Positions 16,236 to 24,772 of a stretch of 58,262 nt of DNA are shown in pieces. Made by a program: the position numbers and the translations under genes. Position 1 is the stretch's first letter. Each line of letters begins with the position of its first letter. This stretch comes from Bacteroidales bacterium (lineage in GTDB: Bacteria > Bacteroidota > Bacteroidia > Bacteroidales > UBA932): contig JAFUMO010000015.1 of NCBI GenBank assembly GCA_017482565.1, positions 1 to 58,262 of the forward strand, given 5' to 3'. Under the pieces are notes generated by a model. It saw nothing but the letters and a program-made list of their open reading frames with translations. It did no database searches and was not told the DNA's origin.

Positions 16236-16289
16236 ATGCCTTCTCTGGCTATGGATATGATGGCCATGTTCATGCGAATGCATCGCTAA
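16236..16289 (+). CDS. Methionine-rich leader peptide
   Basis: A 17-codon ORF, MPSLAMDMMAMFMRMHR, with seven methionines. The same frame also opens at ATG 16200 (29 codons, eight Met), but that ATG is at or next to the expected transcription start, so the shorter form is more likely. It lies 100 bp before metY in the leader of a complete methionine-branch operon. A Met-rich ORF here suggests ribosome-mediated attenuation sensing Met-tRNA, parallel to the Leu leader of leuA. I do not recognise a SAM riboswitch fold. Confidence 0.7.
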   Translation: MPSLAMDMMAMFMRMHR

Positions 16290-16364
16290 GATGCTATCTG
16301 ATTCAATTTAGAATTATCTTGGGCAGGAGGCCCGGGGTTCTTCATCCGGCAAGTTTTTCTTTTT
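16288..16364 (+). promoter_or_regulatory. Candidate attenuator structures between the Met leader and metY
   Basis: AAGAT (16288-16292) can pair with ATCTT (16316-16320), with ATTC/GAAT (16301-16304 and 16311-16314) inside. Downstream, GCCCGG (16330-16335) can pair with CCGGC (16346-16350) with one bulged C, followed by TTTTTCTTTTT (16354-16364), resembling an intrinsic terminator. The CTTG at 16318-16321 could join either structure. Stems are short, so the folding model is tentative. Confidence 0.45.
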
Positions 16365-16389
16365 ACATATTACCAGAAACAGATTCATT

Positions 16390-17673
16390 ATGTCACAATA
16401 TAAATTTGACACGCTTCAGGTGCGTGCAGGCCAGCAGCCTGATCCTACAACAGGAGCATGCATAACTCCAATTTACCAGACATCCGCATACGCATTCAGG
16501 GATGTTGAACATGGAAAAAAACTTTTTGAACTGGAAGAGGCCGGGAACATCTATTCCCGTCTGGGCAACCCTACCGCAGATGTCCTTGAGCAGAGGATAG
16601 CAGCATTGGAGAAGGGTACTGCAGCCGTATCGGCTACCTGCGGCATGAGCGCACAGTTCATTGCCATAACTGCCATATGCAATGCCGGAGACAACATAAT
16701 CAGCTCCATGGCCCTCTATGGCGGCACCTTCAACCAGTTCAAGGTTACACTCCCCAAATTGGGAATAAACGTAAAGCTCAACAAATGCAACAACAGGGAG
16801 GAGATAGAGGGCCTGATTGATGAGAATACAAAAGCCATTTATGTTGAGACCATTGCAAACTCAGATTTCTCCGTACCGGACTTTGAAATGCTGGCCGACA
16901 TCTGCCGAAGGCACAAGATCCTGTTCATGGTTGACAACACATTCGGCTGTGCAGGCTATGTTTGCGCCCCAATTGATTTTGGTGCAAACATCATCTGCCA
17001 CTCCGCCACCAAATATATTGGAGGACACGGAAACTCCCTTGCCGGCATTGTTGTGGATTGCGGCAACTTCAACTGGTTTGAAAGCGGCAAATACCCGCAG
17101 CTTACAGAGCCTTGTGCATCATACCATAACATCAAATTTGCGGAGCACTTTGGGAACTGCGCCTTTGCTGCATACCTAAGGTGTGTGGGACTGAGGGATT
17201 TCGGATGCTGCCTCTCCCCTTTCAATGCATTCCTTATACTTACAGGATGTGAAACCCTTTCACTAAGGTGCCAGCGCACCTGTGACAACACCCTTGCCCT
17301 TGCCAAATGGCTTGAGAGCCATCCTATGGTGGAGAGGGTAAACTATCCGGGACTTGAGAGCCACCCTTCGCACCAGAATGCAGTAAAATATCTGCACAAC
17401 GGTTTTGGAGGTGTATTTACAGTAGACCTGAAGGCAAGCAGGGAAGATACAGGCAAGTTTGTGAACAACCTCAAACTGTATACACTCCTCACCAATCTGG
17501 GGGACAATCGCTCGCTCATCTCACACCCCGCCACCACAACCCATGGCCAGCTGAGCGACCGGGAACTTCTGAGCATAGGCATCACACCGGGCACACTCAG
17601 GATAAGTGTAGGAATTGAAGACATTGAGGACCTGATTGATGATTTTGAGCAGGCGCTTGATTCCATAAAATAA
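16390..17673 (+). CDS. metY: O-acetylhomoserine sulfhydrylase (aminocarboxypropyltransferase)
   Basis: A 427-residue PLP enzyme of the Cys/Met metabolism family. It makes homocysteine from O-acetylhomoserine and sulfide. The start is YKFDTLQVRAGQQPDPTTGA, and the PLP-binding Lys is in SATKYIGGHGNS near residue 205. The length and start are those of MetY, not of the shorter cystathionine synthase group. The next gene makes its substrate (metX). The operon metY-metX-thrA-asd covers aspartyl phosphate to homocysteine. Confidence 0.94.
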   Translation: MSQYKFDTLQVRAGQQPDPTTGACITPIYQTSAYAFRDVEHGKKLFELEEAGNIYSRLGNPTADVLEQRIAALEKGTAAVSATCGMSAQFIAITAICNAGDNIISSMALYGGTFNQFKVTLPKLGINVKLNKCNNREEIEGLIDENTKAIYVETIANSDFSVPDFEMLADICRRHKILFMVDNTFGCAGYVCAPIDFGANIICHSATKYIGGHGNSLAGIVVDCGNFNWFESGKYPQLTEPCASYHNIKFAEHFGNCAFAAYLRCVGLRDFGCCLSPFNAFLILTGCETLSLRCQRTCDNTLALAKWLESHPMVERVNYPGLESHPSHQNAVKYLHNGFGGVFTVDLKASREDTGKFVNNLKLYTLLTNLGDNRSLISHPATTTHGQLSDRELLSIGITPGTLRISVGIEDIEDLIDDFEQALDSIK

Positions 17674-17687
17674 TTCCACCTCAAGAT

Positions 17688-18707
17688 ATGGAAAAAAGGA
17701 TATACAGACACAACGGGGCATTTCCGCTTGAATGCGGGGGTTCCATTGAAAACCTTGAGATATGCTACCACATTTCCAGGGAATTCGGAACCGGCACTGA
17801 AAAGGGGAAGAAGGTAATATGGATCACCCACGCCCTCACTGCCAACTCTGACCCTTCGGACTGGTGGGATGTACTTGTTGGGGAAGGGAAGTTTCTGGAC
17901 CCGCGCAAATACACCATTGTATGTGCAAACATATTGGGGTCATGCTACGGCAGCACATCCCCCTCTTCCATAAATCCGGCTACCGGAAGGCCGTATCTGC
18001 TGGATTTCCCCAAGACCACAGTAAGGGATGTGGCAATCTGCCACAACATCCTTATGGAGCATCTTGGTATAGGACAGATTGACCTCCTCACAGGCGGCTC
18101 GGTAGGCGGTTTCCAGGCATTGGAATGGAGCATCATGTTTCCACGCAAGATAAAGAACCTTGTGCTCCTCGCATGCAACTGCCGCTTCACCCCTTGGGGA
18201 AGCGCCTTCAACGAATCCATGAGGATGGCTCTCTACGCAGACCCCACCTTTGCCAGCGGGGAAGGGGGCAAGGCAGGACTTGCTGCTGCAAGGTCAATTG
18301 CCCTTATCTCATACAGGAGCTTTGAGGGGTACAATACCACCCAGTTTGAGCAGGATGAAGACTGCACATTTCCACAGAGGGCCGGATCATACCAGCGGTA
18401 CCAGGGAAAGAAGCTCGTTGACAGGTTTGACGCCTACTCATACCTGAATATGCTCAACCTCACCGACAGCCACAATGTAGGGCGCCACAGGGGCGGAGTT
18501 GAAAAGGCACTGGGAAGCATAAAGGCCAATACTGTATGTGTGGGAATAGATTCAGACGGCCTGTTCCCGGTTGCTGAACAGAAGTTCATGGCCCGGCACA
18601 TTCCTGGAGCCAGATACAGGGAGATAACATCCGCATTCGGGCACGACGGTTTCCTCCTTGAATGGGAACAGATAAAGGAAGTAATTGAGAATGAAAAATT
18701 GATATAA
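17688..18707 (+). CDS. metX: Homoserine O-acetyltransferase
   Basis: A 339-residue alpha/beta-hydrolase-fold enzyme that acetylates homoserine with acetyl-CoA. The nucleophile Ser is in LTGGSVGGFQALEW (about residue 135). The His of the triad is in GHDGFLLEW near the C-terminus, and the Asp is in the preceding DSDGLFPV. HALTAN near residue 50 is the usual oxyanion region. Located 14 bp after metY. Confidence 0.94.
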   Translation: MEKRIYRHNGAFPLECGGSIENLEICYHISREFGTGTEKGKKVIWITHALTANSDPSDWWDVLVGEGKFLDPRKYTIVCANILGSCYGSTSPSSINPATGRPYLLDFPKTTVRDVAICHNILMEHLGIGQIDLLTGGSVGGFQALEWSIMFPRKIKNLVLLACNCRFTPWGSAFNESMRMALYADPTFASGEGGKAGLAAARSIALISYRSFEGYNTTQFEQDEDCTFPQRAGSYQRYQGKKLVDRFDAYSYLNMLNLTDSHNVGRHRGGVEKALGSIKANTVCVGIDSDGLFPVAEQKFMARHIPGARYREITSAFGHDGFLLEWEQIKEVIENEKLI

Positions 18708-18718
18708 ACCAACCAGCT

Positions 18719-21187
18719 ATGCAAGTACTTAAATTCGGAGGCAGCTCGGTTGCCAACGCTGCAAATATAAACAAGGTAATTGCCATTGTAAAGAATGCCC
18801 TTGCAAACGACCGCACAGTTGTTGTTTCATCGGCAATAAGCGGGGCCACAGATGCCCTGATACTTATTGGAAAGACCGCCAAGACCGGTGATGAAAGATA
18901 TCTGGAACTCATAGCAGAACTCCAGCAGAGACACCTGCAGATTATTGGGGAACTTATCCCTCAGGAGGAATCCGAGACAATAAAGGAGACCTGCAACAGC
19001 CTCTTCAACAAGCTCCGGGAGATATGCAAGGGGGTATATCTGCTGAAGGAGCTTACTGAACTTAGCCAGGACCACATTGTAAGTTTTGGAGAGATACTCT
19101 CCACAAACATAATCAGCGCAAAGCTTAAATCCCTCAACATCAGCCACCAGTGGAAGGATTCCAGAGAGCTGATAAAGACAGAGCTGCAGGCAGGGAAAAA
19201 TGCCGTGATTGACAACCTCACCACTTCCGGCATCAGTGAATATTTTGCCAATGACACACACAAGCTCTACATCATGCCTGGCTTCATTGCATCTGACCTG
19301 GCAGGACGCACAACCACATTGGGACGCGGCGGCTCTGACTACACTGCATCTATAATTGCGGTGGGAACACAGGCCCGCAGGCTTGAGATATGGACTGATG
19401 TATGCGGAATGATGACAGCAGACCCACGCATAGTACCGGATGCCCGCCCTATCAGGAACATCTCCTACAAGGAGGCCCTTGAGCTCTCCCACTTCGGGGC
19501 AAAAGTGGTATATCCGCCTACAATACAGCCTGTTGTAAAGCAGGGTATTCCAATTTATGTAAAGAACACCTTTGCTCCCGACGATTTTGGCACCCTCATT
19601 GAACGCAACCCGCCTGAGGGACAGGATAAGATAAGGGGAATCTCAAGTTCCAACAAGATAGCCCTCCTCTCAATGGAAGGGAGCGGCATGGTTGGAATCC
19701 CGGGCTACTCCAGCAAGCTGTTTGATGTCCTGAGCAAGAACAATGTGAACATCATCCTCATCACCCAGGCATCATCCGTGCACACAATGTGCATTGCAAT
19801 TGCAGAAGAGGATGCAGACAAGGCAAAGAAGGCCGCAGACGAGCTGTTCGCCTACGAGATCTCCTTGGGCAAGGTGGATCCGCTCCGGGTAGAGAAAGGG
19901 TTTTCAATCATCTCCCTTGTTGGTGATGACATGAAGAACCAGAGCGGTGCCAGCGGAAAGATGTTTGATGCACTTGGGCGTGAAGGGATAAACATCAGGG
20001 CCATTGCCCAAGGCTCATCAGAGAAGAATGTATCCGCCGTACTCCACACAGAGGATGTGAACGATGCCATCAGGGCCATCCACGCGGAGTTCTTCTCCAC
20101 ATCATCCAACAGGGTAAACCTCTTCATTGCAGGATACGGCACGGTTTCAAAGGCACTTGTATCCATCATCTACGCTCAGAAGGATTCCATTGAGGCACGC
20201 CTTGGCAAGGAACTGGTGATATGCGGAATCTGCAACAGCAGGAACTACATCATCAACCGCAACGGCATAAGGGAAGGATTCAACCTTCAGGATGGTGAGA
20301 AGAATACGGACAACAGGTATGTAAGTGAGATCTGCCGCTTCCAGCTTAGCAACTCCATATTTGTTGACTGCACAGCCAACAGGAACATAGCCTCATTGTA
20401 CGTAGACCTGTTCAGGCACAAGTTCTCGGTTGTAACCTGCAACAAGATTGCAAACTCCCTCTCATATGAATCCTACAGGGAGCTCTTTGCAACAGCAAGG
20501 CAGGAGAAGGTGAAATACAGGTATGAGACCACAGTATGCGCCGCTCTCCCTGTTCTGGAAACATTGCTCCAGCTGCTCAACTGCGGGGACACCATAAGGA
20601 AAATTGAGGGGATATTGTCGGGAACACTGAACTTCCTCTTCAGCAGCTACAATGGAGAAAAATCCTTTGCCACACTGGTAAGGGATGCTGCACAGATGGG
20701 CTATGCGGAGCCTGACCCAAGGCTCGATCTGGCCGGCACGGATGTCTTCCGCAAATTCCTTATCTCTTCACGGCAGGGAGGCTTCCCTATTGAGAGCAGC
20801 GATGTGAACTTTGAGGGATTCATTCCTGAGGATATAATGAACTCCGGGGAGAGCAACTTCCCTGCCTATGCGGAAGAGTTCTACAGCAGGCTGGAGGCCT
20901 ATGAGCCGCAGCTGAAGGCCAGATATGCAGAGGCTGCCGCCAAAGGTGAGAAGCTCCGCTTCATCGCATCACTTGACGCCACAAAACCTGGTGCAGAAGG
21001 CAAGCCGCAGTGCACAATCAGCCTAAGGAGCATTGGGAAAGAGCATCCTTTCTACACCCTGGAGGGGACAGACAATGCTGTAATCATTGAATCCGGATAC
21101 TACCCTAACGCAATAGTGATCAAAGGTGCCGGTGCTGGTGCCAGACAAACTGCAGGAGGGGTATTGAATGATATTTTAAGTCTATAA
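18719..21187 (+). CDS. thrA: Bifunctional aspartokinase / homoserine dehydrogenase
   Basis: An 822-residue fusion. Residues 1-~290 are aspartokinase (VLKFGGSSVANAAN at the start, FGEILSTNI, TLGRGGSDYTAS). About 310-460 are two ACT domains (SMEGSGMVGIPG and ISLVGDDMKN), which bind the allosteric amino acid. The rest is homoserine dehydrogenase (LFIAGYGTVSKAL, DCTANRNIAS, GTLNFLFSS). It supplies aspartyl phosphate and homoserine. Its place in a Met operon suggests it is the methionine-linked isoenzyme; whether threonine or methionine inhibits it cannot be read from sequence. Confidence 0.95.
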   Translation: MQVLKFGGSSVANAANINKVIAIVKNALANDRTVVVSSAISGATDALILIGKTAKTGDERYLELIAELQQRHLQIIGELIPQEESETIKETCNSLFNKLREICKGVYLLKELTELSQDHIVSFGEILSTNIISAKLKSLNISHQWKDSRELIKTELQAGKNAVIDNLTTSGISEYFANDTHKLYIMPGFIASDLAGRTTTLGRGGSDYTASIIAVGTQARRLEIWTDVCGMMTADPRIVPDARPIRNISYKEALELSHFGAKVVYPPTIQPVVKQGIPIYVKNTFAPDDFGTLIERNPPEGQDKIRGISSSNKIALLSMEGSGMVGIPGYSSKLFDVLSKNNVNIILITQASSVHTMCIAIAEEDADKAKKAADELFAYEISLGKVDPLRVEKGFSIISLVGDDMKNQSGASGKMFDALGREGINIRAIAQGSSEKNVSAVLHTEDVNDAIRAIHAEFFSTSSNRVNLFIAGYGTVSKALVSIIYAQKDSIEARLGKELVICGICNSRNYIINRNGIREGFNLQDGEKNTDNRYVSEICRFQLSNSIFVDCTANRNIASLYVDLFRHKFSVVTCNKIANSLSYESYRELFATARQEKVKYRYETTVCAALPVLETLLQLLNCGDTIRKIEGILSGTLNFLFSSYNGEKSFATLVRDAAQMGYAEPDPRLDLAGTDVFRKFLISSRQGGFPIESSDVNFEGFIPEDIMNSGESNFPAYAEEFYSRLEAYEPQLKARYAEAAAKGEKLRFIASLDATKPGAEGKPQCTISLRSIGKEHPFYTLEGTDNAVIIESGYYPNAIVIKGAGAGARQTAGGVLNDILSL

Positions 21188-21191
21188 AGAT

Positions 21192-22226
21192 ATGAAAGTA
21201 GCAGTAGTAGGAGCCACCGGACTGGTTGGCAGAAACATGTTGAAGGTGCTTGAGGAGAGGAATTTCCCTGTAAGTGAGCTGATTCCTGTAGCATCTGAAA
21301 AATCGTCGGGAAGCAGTATCCCATTCAAGGGGAAGGAATATATTGTATGTACCCCCCAGCAGGCAATTGAAAAGGGCCCCCAGATTGCCCTCTTCTCAGC
21401 AGGAAGCGGGGTATCCAAGGAGTGGGCGCCAAAATTTGCAGAGGCAGGGTGCTACGTGATTGACAACTCCGCCTGCTGGAGGATGGACCCTACAAAGAAG
21501 CTTGTAATCCCTGAAATAAACGGGGATGTGATTGAAAAGGGGGACTATATCATTGCAAACCCCAACTGTTCAACCATACAGATGCTTGTGGCAATTGCAG
21601 ACCTGCACAAGAGGTTTACAATAAGGAGGATTGTGGTTTCAACCTACCAGTGCATAACAGGTACCGGCAAGAAGGCCGTTGACCAGATGAGTGCCGAAAG
21701 GGATGGCAGGGAGCCCGATGTGAAGGCCTACCCTTACAGGATTGACCTGAACCTCCTCCCACACATTGACATCTTCCTGGAGAACGGATATACCAAGGAG
21801 GAGATGAAGATGGTGAACGAAACCCACAAGATCATGAGGGACGAAAGCATAAGGGTATCCCCTACCACCGTAAGGGTTCCGGTACTCGGAGGCCATGCGG
21901 AATCCATAAACCTTGAGTTTGCCAGGCCGTTTGAAATGGAGGAGATCTTCCAGACTCTCAGGGGTACGGCCGGTGTTGTAGTACAGGATGCCGTTGCACT
22001 TGAGGACGGAGGGCAGCCTTCTGCCATAGGTTCAATGGAGAACCTCCCATATCCTATGCCGCTTTTCACCAAGGACAGGGACGAGGTATTTGTAGGCAGA
22101 GTGAGGAGAGACCCGTCCGTAGAGAACGGCATAAACCTCTGGTGCGTTGCAGATAACCTGCGGAAAGGGGCAGCCACCAACACGGTGCAGATAGCTGAAT
22201 TATTGATTGAAAAGGGGTTGGTATAA
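21192..22226 (+). CDS. asd: Aspartate-semialdehyde dehydrogenase
   Basis: A 344-residue NADPH-dependent enzyme reducing aspartyl phosphate to the semialdehyde. The start KVAVVGATGLVGRNML is the Rossmann motif, and the catalytic Cys is in IIANPNCSTIQM near residue 127. GGHAESINLEF near 230 holds the active-site His. It begins 4 bp after thrA. Its final codons form part of the terminator hairpin that ends the operon. Confidence 0.95.
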   Translation: MKVAVVGATGLVGRNMLKVLEERNFPVSELIPVASEKSSGSSIPFKGKEYIVCTPQQAIEKGPQIALFSAGSGVSKEWAPKFAEAGCYVIDNSACWRMDPTKKLVIPEINGDVIEKGDYIIANPNCSTIQMLVAIADLHKRFTIRRIVVSTYQCITGTGKKAVDQMSAERDGREPDVKAYPYRIDLNLLPHIDIFLENGYTKEEMKMVNETHKIMRDESIRVSPTTVRVPVLGGHAESINLEFARPFEMEEIFQTLRGTAGVVVQDAVALEDGGQPSAIGSMENLPYPMPLFTKDRDEVFVGRVRRDPSVENGINLWCVADNLRKGAATNTVQIAELLIEKGLV

Positions 22227-22238
22227 CCCCTTTTTTTT
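22211..22238 (+). terminator. Terminator of the methionine operon
   Basis: AAAGGGGTT (22211-22219) pairs perfectly with AACCCCTTT (22225-22233) over five bases, with T to 22238. The stem overlaps the asd stop codon. Confidence 0.9.
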
Positions 22239-22239
22239 G

Positions 22240-22247
22240 TACTTTTG
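22240..22247 (+). promoter_or_regulatory. -7 box immediately before parE
   Basis: TACTTTTG starts two bases after the T-run of the terminator and ends six bases before ATG 22254, so the parE transcript would be leaderless or nearly so. Confidence 0.45.
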
Positions 22248-22253
22248 CATAAT

Positions 22254-24134
22254 ATGCAGACAGATAACCACACAAAGCCCTCCGGATATACGGAGGCGGA
22301 TTTTGAGACCCTGAGCTGGAACGAGCACATCCGGAGGAGATCCGGAATGTACATTGGCAAGCTTGGAGACGGCTCTTCTCCGGATGACGGAATATATGTG
22401 CTCTTCAAGGAGATTGTTGACAATGCCATTGATGAGTTCATCATGGGGTACGGCAAGAGTGTGAAGATTACCCTTGGCGAAGACAACATGGTTACCGTAA
22501 GGGACTACGGGAGGGGCATTCCGCTGGGCAAGCTCATTGATGCTGTGAGCAAGATGAACACCGGTGCAAAATACGGCAGCAGCGCATTCTCAAAATCCGT
22601 AGGCTTGAACGGTGTGGGTACAAAGGCGGTGAACGCCACTTCAACCTATTTCTACATACAGTCATTCAGGGACGGCGAAAGCGCATGGGCCGAGTTCTCA
22701 AAGGGAGACCTTGTTGACAACGGCAACCTCCTTACCACAGAGAAGAACGGGACCCTTGTGAAGTACATTGCAGACCCTGCGCTCTACGAGAACTACAAGT
22801 ACAACGTGGAGTATCTTGAGACAATGCTCAAGAACTACTCCTATCTGAATACCGGGCTTGCCCTCAACTTCAACGGCACAGAATACAAATCAAAGAACGG
22901 TCTGCTTGACCTGATCAACGATTCCCTCTCCGAGACACCGCTCTATGAGCCTATTCACCTGCAGGGAAAGGACATTGAGGTAACAATCACCCATGGTACC
23001 GAGAACGGCGAGAACATAAGCTCGTTTGTAAACGGACAGAATACAATACACGGCGGTACCCACCTGGCAGCTTTCAGGGAGGGTGTTGCCAAGACCATAA
23101 AGGACTTCTTCAAGAAAGACTTTGACCCCAAGGATGTAAGGCAATCCATAGTAGGTGCCATAAGCATAAAGGTAGTGGAGCCTTCATTCTCAAACCAGAC
23201 AAAGACATTCCTAAACTCAAAGGATGTTGAGCCTGGAGGGCAGAGCATAAGGAACTTCATTGTGGAGTTCATCTCATCCGAGCTTGACAACTACCTCCAC
23301 AAGAACCCGGCACAGGCAGATGCAATCCTGAAGAAGGTGCTTGCAAACGAGAAGGAGAGGAAGGCAATCTCAGGGATACAGAAGCTTGCCAGGGAGAGGG
23401 CCAAGAAGGCAAGCCTCCACAACAGGAAGCTCAGGGACTGCCGTATACACTACGGCGACAAGGACCCAAGGAACCAGGAGACCATCCTCTTCATCACTGA
23501 GGGTGATTCTGCCAGCGGTTCAATTACAAAAAGCCGTGATGTGAACACCCAGGCGGTATTCTCATTGAGGGGAAAACCCCTGAACAGCTACGGCCTCACC
23601 AAAAAGATAGTCTATGAGAACGAGGAGTTCAACCTCCTGCAGGCTGCCCTCAACATTGAGGAGGATCTGGAAAACCTCAGATACAACAAGGTGGTTGTGG
23701 CAACGGATGCCGATGTAGACGGCATGCATATCCGCCTGCTGCTGCTCACCTTCTTCCTGCAGTTCTTCCCCGACCTTATCCGCCAGGGGCATCTCTACAT
23801 ACTGCAGACACCACTTTTCCGTGTAAGGAAAAAGAACGAGACATACTACTGCTACAGCAGCGAGGAGAAGGAGAAGGCCATCAAGAAGCTTGGCAAGAAC
23901 CCGGAAATTACCCGATTCAAAGGTTTGGGTGAGATTTCTCCCGACGAGTTCCGCGGCTTCATAGGCGAGAACATCAGGCTGGACAGGGTAAGGCTGAGCA
24001 AAGATGACACCATCCACGAGCTGCTGGAGTTCTACATGGGCAAGAACACTATGGAGAGGCAGACATTCATAAAGAGCAACCTCCGTTCAGACCTTATTCT
24101 GGAAGAGCTTGCCGAAAAATCAAATATGCATTAG
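22254..24134 (+). CDS. parE: DNA topoisomerase IV subunit B (type IIA ATPase subunit)
   Basis: A 626-residue ATPase subunit. The GHKL motifs are [19 protein letters not shown] and [13 protein letters not shown]. The transducer and TOPRIM domains follow, with [11 protein letters not shown] and the metal-binding [10 protein letters not shown]. The end is [11 protein letters not shown]...F. The length and lack of a long insertion favour ParE over GyrB, though the two are close relatives and the partner subunit (parC) is not in this window. I chose ATG 22254; a TTG at 22245 in the same frame lies inside the -7 box. Confidence 0.88.
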   Translation: MQTDNHTKPSGYTEADFETLSWNEHIRRRSGMYIGKLGDGSSPDDGIYVLFKEIVDNAIDEFIMGYGKSVKITLGEDNMVTVRDYGRGIPLGKLIDAVSKMNTGAKYGSSAFSKSVGLNGVGTKAVNATSTYFYIQSFRDGESAWAEFSKGDLVDNGNLLTTEKNGTLVKYIADPALYENYKYNVEYLETMLKNYSYLNTGLALNFNGTEYKSKNGLLDLINDSLSETPLYEPIHLQGKDIEVTITHGTENGENISSFVNGQNTIHGGTHLAAFREGVAKTIKDFFKKDFDPKDVRQSIVGAISIKVVEPSFSNQTKTFLNSKDVEPGGQSIRNFIVEFISSELDNYLHKNPAQADAILKKVLANEKERKAISGIQKLARERAKKASLHNRKLRDCRIHYGDKDPRNQETILFITEGDSASGSITKSRDVNTQAVFSLRGKPLNSYGLTKKIVYENEEFNLLQAALNIEEDLENLRYNKVVVATDADVDGMHIRLLLLTFFLQFFPDLIRQGHLYILQTPLFRVRKKNETYYCYSSEEKEKAIKKLGKNPEITRFKGLGEISPDEFRGFIGENIRLDRVRLSKDDTIHELLEFYMGKNTMERQTFIKSNLRSDLILEELAEKSNMH

Positions 24135-24150
24135 AATATACTTTACGGAA

Positions 24151-24714
24151 ATGAAGAAACATATCTGCAAATTCTTTTTGAAACTGCTTGGCTGGAAAGC
24201 CGGAGAACCTCCTTGCGAAGGGAACAAGGCCATTATCCTTGGGGTTCCGCATACTTCCGCCTGGGATTTCATAATATCATTCCTGTACTACAACAGCATT
24301 GGAGGCAAGGCCTTTGTAATGGTGAAGAAAGAGTTCTTCTGGGGCCCCCTCGGACCTATAGTAAGATGGATGGGGGGCGTACCGGTTGACAGGTCAAAAG
24401 GAGCCACTGTTGCAAAACAGGCTATTAACGCCATGAACAAGGCAGAATACATGCACCTTGCCATTGCACCAGAGGGGACAAGAAAAAGGACAGACAACTG
24501 GAAGACCGGCTTCCACACAATAGCAAGGGCGTGCAATGCGCCTGTATATCTGGGCTACTTCGACTGGAAGACCAAGACTATCGGCAGGGGTGAAAGATTT
24601 GAGCTTACAGATGATGCCAAGGCCGACATAAAGAGGATCAGACAGCATTACAAGGACAAGGGCTACGGAGCCAAATATCCTGAGCTGTACTCTACAGGCA
24701 AGGACCTTGACTGA
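24151..24714 (+). CDS. 1-acyl-glycerol-3-phosphate acyltransferase-like
   Basis: A 187-residue membrane-associated acyltransferase. HTSAWD near residue 33 is the HX4D catalytic motif, VPVDRSKG is the second conserved block, and APEGTRKR is the third. The start at ATG 24151 (MKKHICKFF) is favoured; the frame also opens at 24109, within parE. It probably acylates lysophosphatidic acid or another lysolipid. The neighbouring acyl-CoA synthetase fits lipid metabolism. Confidence 0.85.
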   Translation: MKKHICKFFLKLLGWKAGEPPCEGNKAIILGVPHTSAWDFIISFLYYNSIGGKAFVMVKKEFFWGPLGPIVRWMGGVPVDRSKGATVAKQAINAMNKAEYMHLAIAPEGTRKRTDNWKTGFHTIARACNAPVYLGYFDWKTKTIGRGERFELTDDAKADIKRIRQHYKDKGYGAKYPELYSTGKDLD

Positions 24715-24772
24715 TTTGGGCACACTTTTTGAATAAATACACCACCTGAACCAAAACAATTATTACTACCAT

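Noticed and set aside
16200-16289. The longer 29-codon form of the Met-rich leader peptide
   Set aside because: Its ATG would lie at or beside the transcription start; the internal ATG at 16236 is more likely, though the longer form is possible.
22239-22248. GTACTTTTGC matches the CTnDOT attachment core GTANNTTTGC
   Set aside because: The same bases form a good TAnnTTTG promoter box, and there is no mobile element or composition change here.
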